DNA from: Lutjanus erythropterus
Lineage: Eukaryota > Chordata > Actinopteri > Lutjaniformes > Lutjanidae
NCBI GenBank assembly: GCA_020091685.1
Contig: CM034605.1
Coordinates: 13,612,635-13,676,634, forward strand
Direction of reading: 5' to 3'
DNA length: 64,000 nt
In this document: positions 28,223 to 41,000 of the stretch, piece after piece
Position numbering within the stretch: the stretch's first letter is position 1
How the letters are laid out: each line of letters begins with the position of its first letter
Program-made: the position numbers and the translations under genes
The notes under the pieces: generated by a model
What the model saw: the letters and a program-made list of their open reading frames with translations, nothing else
Told to the model about the DNA's origin: nothing
Database searches by the model: none

Positions 28223-31200
28223 GCATGTCCAACAGTGAGGTGAAGTGAAAACACGTCCATGCCTCAGCAGCCACACACAAACACAGTGTGCTCCCCAGCT
28301 GTTCCTCTGGGGGTCTGGATCAGACAGCTGTCCCTCTGGTCTGAACAGAGCTCACACTGTTCTGAAAAAGACACGCTCAGCACATTGTTCAGAGGTCTCT
28401 CTCCTCTCTGTGTCTCTCTCTCAGCGGGGTTCAGTCAGACAGACCAAACAAAAGACAGTGGGAACACCCAACACTGGCAAACACCGCCACAATGAGCATG
28501 GTAATAACACACACAGGCAAAAAAAAAACCTCTGCCTCAAAGGGAGTGGAACAAATGTTTCACGGATGCAAAATGATGTAATTATTTTCATGTTCAATCT
28601 ATTGTGCATTTTTTGATTGAACTAATCCTTTATTTTAAAAAAAAAAAAAAACGAATGAGCTTACACTTGCTTGCTTAGTCCCCTCAGCCAAATCCCCAAA
28701 TCTTTATTATTTTTTTGAAAAAACAAATTAAGAAAATTATAAATGATATATAATAAAAGATAGCAAAAAGAGCAAGAGTTTCATCATAAAGATAGAGCTC
28801 AAAAACATCTAAAGTGAGAGAAGAAAGATGAGGAAATGAAAACATGAAGGACAGACGGGACGACTCACCTAGACCAGATGTGTAGATGGCCTTCACAGAC
28901 TTCTTCATTTTGTACAGAACACTGCGGTCCACATCCAGAGCCTGGACAGAGAGACACAAAGACACAAAGAGACAGACATTCAGACGTCATTATTATCAAG
29001 TCAGTGTACATTTATTACTTTAATTCAGAGGTTTTCAAAGTGGGAGGTGGGCCTCCCCGTGGGGGGGGTACATGAATGAAAGTGGAACATCATTATATTT
29101 ATGGCTGCAACTAACAATTATTTTCATTGTTGATTATTTCCTCGATTAATTGATCAATTAATCCTGTAACAATCTTCTCAGTTGAAAAATATTTCTCTAT
29201 TCTTTCCCGTAATGATTATTTTCATTCTCAATTAATCTCTCAGTCATTTTCTCTATTCATCAATTCGTTGTTTGGCTCATAAAATGTCAGAAAATGGTGA
29301 AAAATTGTGAAAAATATCTGTTTCCCAAAACCCAAGTTGACTTTCTCAAATGTCTTGTTTTTGTCCACAACCCAAAGATATTTACTGTCAGAAATGAGTA
29401 AAGAAACCAGAAAGGTTTCACATTTGAAATGATCAAATTTATCAAATTAGTTGGCGATTAATTTAGTAGTTGATCAATAATCGTTGAATCATTGCACTTG
29501 TTATTATGTTATTACAACAGTTATCAAAAGGAGGTTACATAGAACTGCCTAAATGTGTGTGATCTGGTTACAGAGATAGTTCAGAGATACAGCGGTTTTG
29601 GGGAATTTTACTGTTTTTCCCAGAGTCAGAAACTAATAATTGCCTTTAATGCACGAACGTACTCTCTTAATTCCATAAATCGACCTTAAAACACCCCATA
29701 CAGCTGCATCAGTGTCATCCACGCTCGTCACCGTTTGACACTATTGCTCATGAATGTTGTCGGGTACCTGGTTAACAACATATGAGGATGAAGTCATCAT
29801 TTTTAATCCCACCCACAGTAAAAAAAAAGCTGTCACTGGTCGACCGATTCTCCAACTATCACTGAGCAGGACGCCAGACCTATTTGAGATAAAGCTCATA
29901 CTGTTCAAAGTCTGCCATCGTTTTTTTAAGACTGTAATGAGTTGAATTATACCTGGCGTTCCCCCTTTTTTGACCATGCCTTGAAGGCATACCTCCATGT
30001 GGTGGGTACAGTTTGTGTGTGTGTGTCTGTACCCTCTCCACTCTGGCTGCAAGTAATAAATTATTCAAGGAAAAGCTAAGAATAGACCTGAGCTCCCTCG
30101 TCAGTCATTGTGTTTGTGTATGTGTGTCCGTGTATGTGTGTTAATCAGTATAATAGCTTGTAGGACAAGAGCAGTGAGCATCTGAGGTCTCTTACATGAA
30201 GGACACACACACACACACACATGCAGAAACCTTTGAATAACCACGGTCACACACACTTTCATATGTATCGAGCCCAGACTCACAGACTAACCAGAACAAA
30301 CAGTGAGAGTCCAGCTGAGACAATGCTGCACTGTACAAGTGATGAGTGACGGACTCTCTCGGGAAGAGGGGGATTTTGGGAAATGAGTTTTTAGGGGCTT
30401 TATTAAGTACGTCCGCCCAACCGGGCCAAAGCCGGCGCCACTTTTCCCTCTCTGGTCCCCGTCTGACAGACACATATCAGATCCCCTGGACCCTCTGAAA
30501 ACAAAAACACACAATGGCTACCATTCAGCTGCAAAACACACACACATGAATACTGTACACACACACACACACACTCCCACACTGTCCTCTTTGCAACACC
30601 ATCAGATGTGATGACAAAATTTATTAAATCCATAAATCTATTCTGCATTAATAACCGAGCTATGAGCGGCTTGCTACTGCAAAATGGAAGAAGTGCTCAG
30701 CGCTTAGTTTTTCCCCAGGGTCGTATTTCACACACACTTAAGAAGACACACTCACACAAAAGGAACAAAGGGAGAGAGAAAGACATGAGTGACTTTGAAG
30801 GGAAAGTGACAGATAAATTAAGTGTCACTGGTCGAGGGACGGGCAGAATAAAAGAAGAGCACAGAGCTAAAAGAAAAGACATGAACACTGAGACCGTGCT
30901 CTTTCACTCCTCTGTCAATTGTGGCTCACAGTGGCTCCGAGGGGCCACCTATGAAGTGAGGCAAAGGACACTGTCAGGGTGTACGGTTACACTGGATGGA
31001 CTCAGTGGAGGGGAAAGATAACAGGGAGAAAAATCCTGTGGAAGCAGGCCTAATTAAGAAACTGTGTGATCAAGTGAAGACCTATAGAAGACCATTTCTG
31101 CCACTGAAAGAAAAAAAAATCCTCACAGTAAGTCATAATGAGGAGATAAAAAAGGTCAAACTTATGAGATAAAAAGTAGAAATTATATCATAATTATCAT

Positions 31201-34200
31201 AATTCAACTTTTTACCTCATGATTTCGACTTTTTATCTCATAATTTCATCTTTTTACCTCATAAATTTGACTTTTTGTCTTTTTATTTCTCAACTTTTTA
31301 TCTCAGGACTTTATCTCATAAGTATGACTTACCATATATTTTTCTTTCACTGGCAGAATTGGGCTTCCATACCACATCTGTCCCTTTTTATCCATTTCTA
31401 TTTCAATGCGCATTAGTAGTGCAAAGTTGAAGTGTCCATTTGAACAGAATAGTTTGGACAGTGCAGATGTATCACCATCTGCAAGGTTAACCACAGCGTT
31501 TTATGGTGGAGGAGCCCTTTTTTATTATTACACTTTTATGACACATTAGGCTTCTTAAGATTCAATAAAAATGTGCAAAGGCAACATATTTAACGACTGA
31601 GGCAAACGTTTAAACATCTAGTAACAACATTTATGAGATAAGATGTGTGGGGATCTACAAGCTGGGAAAAGTAGAGAAAACGGTCTAATCAGTCACAATC
31701 AGGTGCTTTTGTGTGACAAGAAAAACTCACTGCTGTACCGCGATCCAGACACAAGGCTCATGTTAGTGTGACAACCACCAGCTGAATACATGTTGTACCC
31801 CATAAGAAATTTTGACGTGTCACAGTAGGAAAAGCACAGGTGTAAATAATTACATTTAGCTATCTTCAGATTCAGGGTAACGGTGCTGTGCATGCTCACT
31901 GTCACACCTGTACGTTTCCTGCTATGATGCGATTAAGGGCTATGGAGTCTGTATAAAGGCCTGGGCAGTTAAAACAGTCGTAATACGTATCAGCAAAGGA
32001 CACGTCATCAATAGCAGTAAGGAAATTGTTCAATAAAACGTTCAATGGTTTCATTTAAATGCATTAAATGCATAAACAGCCATAAACAGTCATAACTCTT
32101 CATCATGGAGCATGTCATGAGTGCAAGCAGCCAATCATTTAACAGGTGTGTTGTTCGGTTGCATGATCAACACGTGACACATCAACAGAAACGGCATAGC
32201 GTGAGAAAACGAGTGCAGACACAGAGCTCACCACGTCTATCACCTGTGTGCCTCAAAAAATAAAGTGGTTAAAATCAAAATAAAGTGGTTAAATATCAAC
32301 CACTTTTCTCCCAGTCTTCATCAAAAGTAGGCCATTAAAAATTATCATTATTGACAGAGATAAAACATTTTGTTGTGATAAATATTTCAGCTATATTCAA
32401 AGCCCCAGTCTCCATCAAACTTGTGTTGATTAGTGTGGCTGCTTCATAATTTTTATGTACTGGAACAGACCTGAATTTACTGTAGATTACATTTTTGCAG
32501 CTGTATGTGCCTTTATTACTTCTACATCCTTCATACCTTTAACAAAGATCTCAGCAGTGATCACAAAACATGTTGTTGAGTTGTTTATACTGTCCTATCC
32601 ACACCAAAATCCTGACTTCACAGCCAAACAGAAAAAACACCTTAACACAAAGACAAAGGGATGTTAAAAATGTGATTACAATCTAAAATTAACTCATTTA
32701 AAAAACAGTGAAGATCACATTTTTCCTTTTTTTTTTTTTTAAAGTCACAAACTTTCCCTACAACTAAACTTCCAGACAGCAGTTCTTAGTAAAACTAACA
32801 CATGCTAAAAATAAAAAGTGAAGTCTTTCACCAGGGGAACTGTGCAAATTAAAAGAAGCCAACCAGAAGCTCCTTGTTCTTCTGAGTAAAAGTAGGACTT
32901 ACAGCGCTGTGGTTTTAGTTCCTTCAGCTCCTGTTAAATGACTCATCTGTTACATATGCCATTATCCCATTAGCTCTGTCTGGCTGACACAGACTCCCTC
33001 GGCTGCAGCTCAGACCCCACACGGTCACGCGTGTCTGCATACTGTTCATTCAGCATGTATTTTCAAAATAAGACGCAGAGACAAAGAGTGAGGAAGACAA
33101 ACTGCAGTGCTATCTCTGTCTACACCCCAACCACACACAAGTCTTTTAAAAGGTAACTGGAGACGAGCTCAGCGTGTTTTCTTAGCAGAGCTGATACCAC
33201 CTTGGGCTCTGCTCTGAGTATTAAATATACTCCTGGTACTCAGAGCGAAAGCCTTGAGTGCACTGAAAGCTTTTCTTCTCATGCCTGAACCTCTGTGACA
33301 GAGTAAAACGCTTGATAGTGGATCTGCATTTATGAGCTGTTATGATTCTGGGGCAAAACAGAGATAGTGAAAACATCTATTTTGTGCTAAAAAGCAGTTT
33401 GAGTATTGCAGGAAACGATTTTAAAATGAGCCCATAAAATGGACCTGGAACTTTCATAAATTTATTGAATATTTGATGCTGTGAGGTCAAATTAGGGTGA
33501 GTTCCTGAAGTCAAAGCATGTAACAGTGTTTAACAGCTGAGTGGTGCACAGAATCAATTTGACACCAGACCGTCTGTGTGTGTTTAATTCATAATTTATA
33601 ATAAAATTGCAAAACTGTGTCTGTTTGGCACAACTCATGAACTGTACTGTTGTGTGCCTGTCTGTTCATGTTGATCGAATGCAAGTCAAATATTCTTGTA
33701 TTTAAAGGAGAAATCTGTAATATATTTACTGTAATGAATTTTAAAATGACCATGATATGTCATCAGAGATTTTTAAAAGTTGAAATACTCACTTTTCTGA
33801 CAACAAGGCTACAGCCACTGTCCTCCTGTCCAAATTTCTGTTCCAGCCTGTGACTGTTATTGTTTGCCCCTTTCATATTCAATAGAATAAGTCTCTGTTT
33901 ATGAGACGGAAGAAATCATTAATAATCTTTTCAAAGAAGTAGATGTTTTTGACGGATAAAGTGAGCAATATGTTAATGGTAAGACAGGCGGTCACTGATC
34001 TCAAACTCCAGAGTGTGTATTTTCAGAGCAGTGGACTTTTGTCTTCAGGATAACAGACTAAACTTCACATTGACAGACAACTGACAGTCATAAACACCTG
34101 ATCAACACCTGATCTTGTGGGAGTTGTGGACACTTGTTACTGTCAAAATAATGTAGCACTCGTCTTGTTTGTAGAGGAGGGGACAAGGGGAAACAACTCA

Positions 34201-37200
34201 CTTCAACCTTGAACCAGACAGTATATTAAATAGGATTTCAACCCATTTCATATACAGTTTAGGGCTGCACAATTAATCACAATATTATCAAAATTGCAAT
34301 ATGGCCAAATTGCAATTTTTGAAGAAAGAAAAATGTGTGAGAAAACAGCATTATAATGAAGTGTTGTAGTGCTGCAGAGATGCCCTGGACTATAAATGTT
34401 GTTCTTCAGATGAATTTTGCTGATGAAGTTTGCTTGGTACAGACCCAAACAAGTTTCAGTAAAGTAAAAATGAGTAATCATATCATATTGCATATTACAA
34501 TTTCAGCCAGAATAATCGCACTATGGCCATTGCGCAGTCCTAATACAGTCTATAGCTCCAACTCACCATTTGGACTGCTACTCTCATTTTTGGACATGCA
34601 ATTATTACCTATTGCTTATTGAAACACAACATCACAACTTCATCAAAAACAAGATTACGACAAAAGAGGAGGCAAAGAGAAACACTGCAGCACTGTGACC
34701 AACTCAGCTTGGCTCCTGGCAGCAGCAGCGTTAATGTTTGTGTGGAGGAATACAAGCCAAATGGACAAGAGATTTATAGCAATCTGTTCACTTTGAGACT
34801 AAAGCTTTCGGTGCATATGCTGCAGCGTCAACAGTCAGATGGCAGCTATGTGTTCTGCTCTAGTATCATGTAATGGCTTTGTACAGAACACACTGCAAGT
34901 GTGCAACACTTCCTCATTGGCTGGTTTACATTCAGGTAACCTGACTTTCCATTTAACCTCATAAAATCTTAACTATAAGCAGCCCTGTGGCCCAAAATTT
35001 ATCAGCTCAATTTTCCCAAACAGGTGTTGAAAATTGTGTTACTCTGGGAAGCTTGGTGTGCCCAGTAGCTCACCTTGCAGAGCAACACCATTTACTAAAG
35101 GCTTAGTTGCTGCAGCATTCTGGGTTCAATTACAGCCAGTGGCCTTTTGCTGCATGTCATTCCCTCACTTTCCCCTCTTTCCTGTCACTCTTCAGGTGCG
35201 CTATCAAATACAGGCAAAAAGGCATAAAATTTATCTTAAAAAAAGTTATTCTGGGAAGCTCCCGGGTATGAAAGGATTGAACTATGTTAATATGAAGCAG
35301 GCTTGTGTTAAAATTGCATTAGACCAGATTAGATGAAAAGTTTTGCAGCTGTAAGTCAAATCTTTGATGTATTTCATACTACAGACTAATTCTAAGCAGG
35401 TTTGGAGTGACAGGATGTCACAAGAACAGATGCTTCAGTACCAAGTCAATGCCAATAATCTGAAAGTTTTTCTACAGTAAGTACAAGTAGGTACTGGTTC
35501 ATCCCTGATTCCATAGCTACGGCGGATGAGGGTTAGGCTATGTCTACCAAACTGGCATATGACGATGTTCACAGTCACGATGGACGATGACATCATCACT
35601 GGGTCTAAAAGGGTCTCCGTGTTGGTACCACATGTCCGTAACTTAGTTGTGTTTAAAAAGAAAGTAATAAACACAGCATGAGGACGTCCTGCTTTGGTTT
35701 AAAAATGAAGACGATGGTAGAGTGGACTCAGTAAATTTTGTTTTTTTGGTCCATAAAATGTCAGAAAATTGAGAAAATGTCAATCAGTGTTTCCAAAAGC
35801 CCAAGTTGACATTTTTTTAATTTTTCAAACATCTTGTTTTGTCCACAACCAAAAGACATTCAGCCGTCTGTTGTAGATGAGTAAAGAAACCAGAAAATAG
35901 CGTAGAGTCTAGAGAATGAAATGTTAAAGCCATCAAGACTTTGTTATAGTCACTAAAGCGCTCCACTGACACGTTGGTAGATCTAAACCCCTAGTTGACC
36001 TCCACATAACGTCAGTAATCAGCCCGTGAATCAATCTGACCAGCCGAAGCCTTACACGCACATCGACACGGACATCACAGCTCCAATCGACCCAAGGACT
36101 CCCTCACGTTCACAGACACGCACACACAAACGCGCACATACAAATGAGGCAGTATCACGCTCCAGCAGACCCTTTCAATCTGCACAGAGTGGTCTGACGA
36201 GGGAAAGGGGCGACAAGTGGGGGACAGACAGACAGGCAGGGTAATAAACCAGTCCCAGCTGAACACAACAAAAACACTGCTCTAAATCACTCACACTCTC
36301 ACATGCACACACACACACACTCCAGACTCGTCACTTTTACACATTTCCACTCTGCTGTGCTCTCCAGGGTGGAGCAAAGTGACTCCTCTCCAAGTACCAG
36401 ACCACCACTAACAGTACGTGCGAGCCCTCTTGTTTGTAGCAAAGGCCGCTCTCAAATTAGACACTTTTAACCCCCAAAAAACTGTTCATAAAGAGCGGGG
36501 AATTCCACCGCTGTGTAGCGATTCAGCAGCGTGGGATCAGAGCTGAATCCTCACACAATAGAACCAGCCTCCGAGCCTGGAGCGGCTTCACAAGCACACT
36601 TCATATGACGCTACTGCAATGTCAGCATTTTTCCCCTCCTGATAGCCGCTCACAGTAAACTAACTAACCAGAGAGGCTTTCTTCTCCCTTCCTGCCGCCG
36701 CTGACCGACCGTTTCAGCCCGGGCAGGAGGAGAGACACAAACTGAATTGAATTAATCCTCGTCTTAATGCATGGCGTCATCATCGCTATCATCATCATCA
36801 CTGTGATTACAATCGGGCACCATCTGCTGCCAGCCAATCTACAGGGACTATCACAACACTGCTGGGTCATGGGGGTCGTTGCCACGGCGATCCATTCACT
36901 TATAGACGTGCATTTCCTGAATAGTAGAGTAACGTGTGTCGGGTTACTGATCTCTGTGAGCACAGTCCAGATAGATAATATCTAATGTGTGTGCACGGAC
37001 AGATAGAGAGGGAAAGAAGATACTGTAAACCTAATTAATGTTGAGAGCGTTCAGATAGATACGGTCTGAATTTATGTTCAGAGGGAAACAGAAAACCTTT
37101 CCATCCTGAGAAGTAGTGCAACTAACAATTTTATTCATTATCAATTAATCCGTTGATTTTCTTGATTCATCGTTTAGTTGTTTGGTCCCTAATATGTCAG

Positions 37201-38035
37201 AAAATGGCTAAAACTGTTCAGATCAGAGTTTCCTAAAGCTCAGGATTACATTCTCAGAAGCTGAAATCAGAGAATATTTTGTTTAAAACTGACTCAAGAT
37301 GATTAATTATCACAATAGTTGGCGATTAATTTAATAGTCCATTAATAATCGACTAATCTTTGCAGCTCTACTGATAATAAAGCAGTTGCTCTGAATGAGA
37401 AAGTACAGCCTAGTGTTGTCAAATATCTACATACTGATGAATATCGATACTGAATATTTGAAATGCTTTCAAAACTAATTTTTCACAGTGTTGATACTCT
37501 GGTATCAGCTGCACTTCCACGCTGTCTCTTCACCCCAACAGCGAGTTGACACACACTGTTGTACTGCCCACACAGCCTCACATCCTTTCACTTCCCCACA
37601 GTGCTGCCTTCTTCTTCTCACTTATCTTATTTGCTATATCCGTTGTCATGTTAAAGCCTTGTTATATTTATCTTTTCTTTATCTTTATCAAGTCTCAAAC
37701 TGCATATCCTAAATGTTGAGTAAATTTTCCCCCCGTGGTTTTGAAAATGGTGTTGAGTATTGAAATTTTTCAAGGTACTGTATTGAAATGAGAAATTCCA
37801 GTATCATGACAACACAAGTACAGCTATTTAAAAAAATAAATAAAAAGTGTTTGCCCTACCATTGAGACCCCTCTGAAAGAAACAATTTAAATATTTAACC
37901 AGTTTAAATATTTTATTTTGCAGTTTATCTAATTTATGTGTATTCATTTCATTTAAGCTCACTGTCAGCTTCAGTGTGAGAGTCTCAACTGCATTTGCGG
38001 TTGTGCTTTGTCTCACTTCTCCTCTGTCACACACA

Positions 38036-38068
<33 letters not shown>

Positions 38069-41000
38069 TGGAGCAGAGGAGACACTATTGGTACCAGTTA
38101 CAAACAGGCGCAGTAGCTAATGACATGCTAACTGGTGTTTTTGTGTTTTTAGCTGAGCTAAAACATATTGGTGATGCGGTTTTTTCTTTATTGTTCCCTA
38201 TGAGGTTTGTTGGATGTGATGAAATGTATCCCAGTCCATTATATGTGAAGTGAGGCCTGCGTTGGCCTCCAGTGTAGGCAGTGTAGCCTCATGTCCTCTG
38301 ATCAATTTGGTTTACAGTTGACACATCATTCATAATTATTTTCTCCTGGTGTACTTCAGGAACAAGGACAGGCATAACAAGAAAACCAGCTTTAAAAATG
38401 ACACATTTTCTTCTTTAATAATTGCTGTGTTCTGCATCTAAATTATGCCGATGTGAAGAGTGGTTCATGTGGATTTCGAAAAGAAAGTTTTAAGTATTAA
38501 ATTTGAGAACAGAATTTGGTGTGGTGGTAGAATGGAAATGTTTTATACAATATCTAAATAATCCAGAGATTAATAAAAACTGAATTACAACAAAGAAAAT
38601 CAAAGTAAATCTTGAACAGACTCTCCCTCTCTTTCTCCCAGGCTTCATAACCACCTGCTGTTGGTTTAGCACGTACCACAACCACCTCTAGGAGAAAAAA
38701 AAGAAAAACCAAAAAAAAACCAAAAAAAAAAAAAAAACAGCGTAAGCAGACAAGATCCCCAAAATAGATGTAGGTAGGAGTAGGTTTCTGTATAAACCCG
38801 CAATTTTGCTGCTGTCACAAGGCAAAGCTCAGCTGGGTAAGCACAAAGTTTGACTATCCAAGCCAGAGCGAATGAATCTGATGTGCTTGGCCCAGCATTT
38901 GTCAAGGTCTTTAAAACCAAAACAAGAAGGGGAAATTGGCAAAAGAGAGTCACCCAGTCTTCTCATAGGGCAGCCATTGTCCACTTTCTGAGTTGTTCAC
39001 ATCATACAGTGAAAGTCCCTTTATATACGGTTTACAACACATGAGGAATGAAAAGCTAATTCTGGATACCAAACAAGGTTGGGAAATTTGTTTTCCCCCA
39101 AAAGCGCATTTCTCTGTAGCCTGTTCTTTTGTTTGTTTATTTGTATGAAAACTGCTATACAAATAAAGTCTGATTGATAGATCAGTTGAAACTCTACCAA
39201 AGTGCAGAGCGAGACAGGTGAGGCAACATCATGACTTAAAGGAATAGTTTGGATTTTTTGAAGTGGGGTTGTATGAGGTACTTATCGATAGAAGCTAAGC
39301 AATGAACTGCTGTGGACAGAGTCAGCAACAAAATGTATTTTAGCTGTTGTATGATGTATATGTTACATTTAGAATATGTTCACCACTTTACTTTGCTTTC
39401 AAATAATCAAATATCGCTCTCTCGATCAACCAAACTCCATTGGTGAAATAAGCTAATTTACCTTGCAGAACACAGGAGCTGCTGGGTTACCACTGCTTCG
39501 CTTTGCTGGTTTGTTTCCATTATTCTGTGACTTTGGTGAACCCAAACTGACTTTAGAAAACACCAAACTCACACAATAAACAAACTAACCACCCAATCAA
39601 GGAAGTGGTAGACCTGCAACTTCCCTTGGTGGCTTTGGAGAAAGCAATGTTTGGCTTCCTGTCTGAAAAAGCTGTCTGATGGCAAGGTAAAGTGGTGAAA
39701 ATATTCTAAATAAAGCACACACTTAAACTGAAGATGATCTTTTTAGGTGGGCCTTTGTTTTGCTGCTGATCTTGTCCACAGCAGCACATTGCTTGGCTTC
39801 TTACATCGATACTCCTGCCACTCCTAAAAGCTGGGGGTGTGTCAGTTGGCATCTACTGTCCCTTTAAGGCAGCGGCAAACAATTAAACTCATTATTGATA
39901 AATTTTAATCAATTAATTGTTCGATCTATGAAAAACACAGAAAAATGCACATCGCAAAGATAGAGAAACAAAGGGAAGTGTCTGTGTGTAGGAAAGAGGT
40001 AAGCATCTTTACAGTATGAATTATATATAACTGATTTTTTATTCACTTTATTAATATAATAATCAGGTTTTCCTCATTGACAAAAGGTAATTTTAAGCCC
40101 TTGAGGTACTGAGACTAATCTTCTCAGAACAAAAAGCTCAGTTCAAAACAGGGGGACAGAGAGAAGGAGGAGGGCAAGACCCTGCTGACTACAAGAAAAG
40201 TGAGTCCAGCAGCTAACAAGCCTGTTTTATCGCAGCGCCCTCCACTCCTTACTCCGCTGTCTGAAGAAGAAAGACATTCCTAGGTGATTGCATGCTGGAG
40301 TGACTGACAGACAAGACAGAGACCCAGCCCCATTGTTCCTGTCGACTAACTATCTGCTGATGACAGCATGTCTGCTCGGAAAGACGCTGTCCGCTTTCCT
40401 CAGAGGCCCAATCACCATACAGTGCACACACACACACACACACACACGTCCCATTTTAACAAAACACAATCCTCACCGTCTGTAGTATTGCTATTGTCAT
40501 CACCACACACTTATTTAAAGCTGACACACACACACACACACACACACACACATCTGGGTTGTGTCTGGTGTCTCTTCATAACTTGTCCTCTAAACTTGCC
40601 AAACCCTTTAAGCCCTCCCCTCTGTCACAGTCATACGAGGGAACAATCTGCCACATACCGACTGCCGCAGTCTGGGACGTAATTATTCAATTTATCTGGT
40701 ACATATGTGGGCACAGTATCAGTGATGGCTGTGGTGGGCTGAAGGTGCCAGATGAAACATGATAAACCCAAACAAACGTCACTCCTCTTCAAAGGAAACT
40801 ACTAAAACGTCTAGAGTGTGTGTGTCGAAAGAGCGAGCTCTGGTACAACTCGCACACACTCACAGTAGGAACATAAATAATGGTTTTGATGTGAAAATCG
40901 TGGGCGAACCCTGACTTCACATTAATCATATTTATTTCACCACTGTGGTATGGTCAGTCCACACTGTTTGGAAAAGCAGCAACCAGTGAAACTAGAGCTC

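Larger units (their letters stand above)
16994..28868 (-). other. asap2 intron 2
   Basis: About 11.9 kb. It contains several copies of family A, families B and E, a SINE with target-site duplications, a 90-bp CA microsatellite and smaller TG runs. No additional gene was recognised. Confidence 0.75.
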
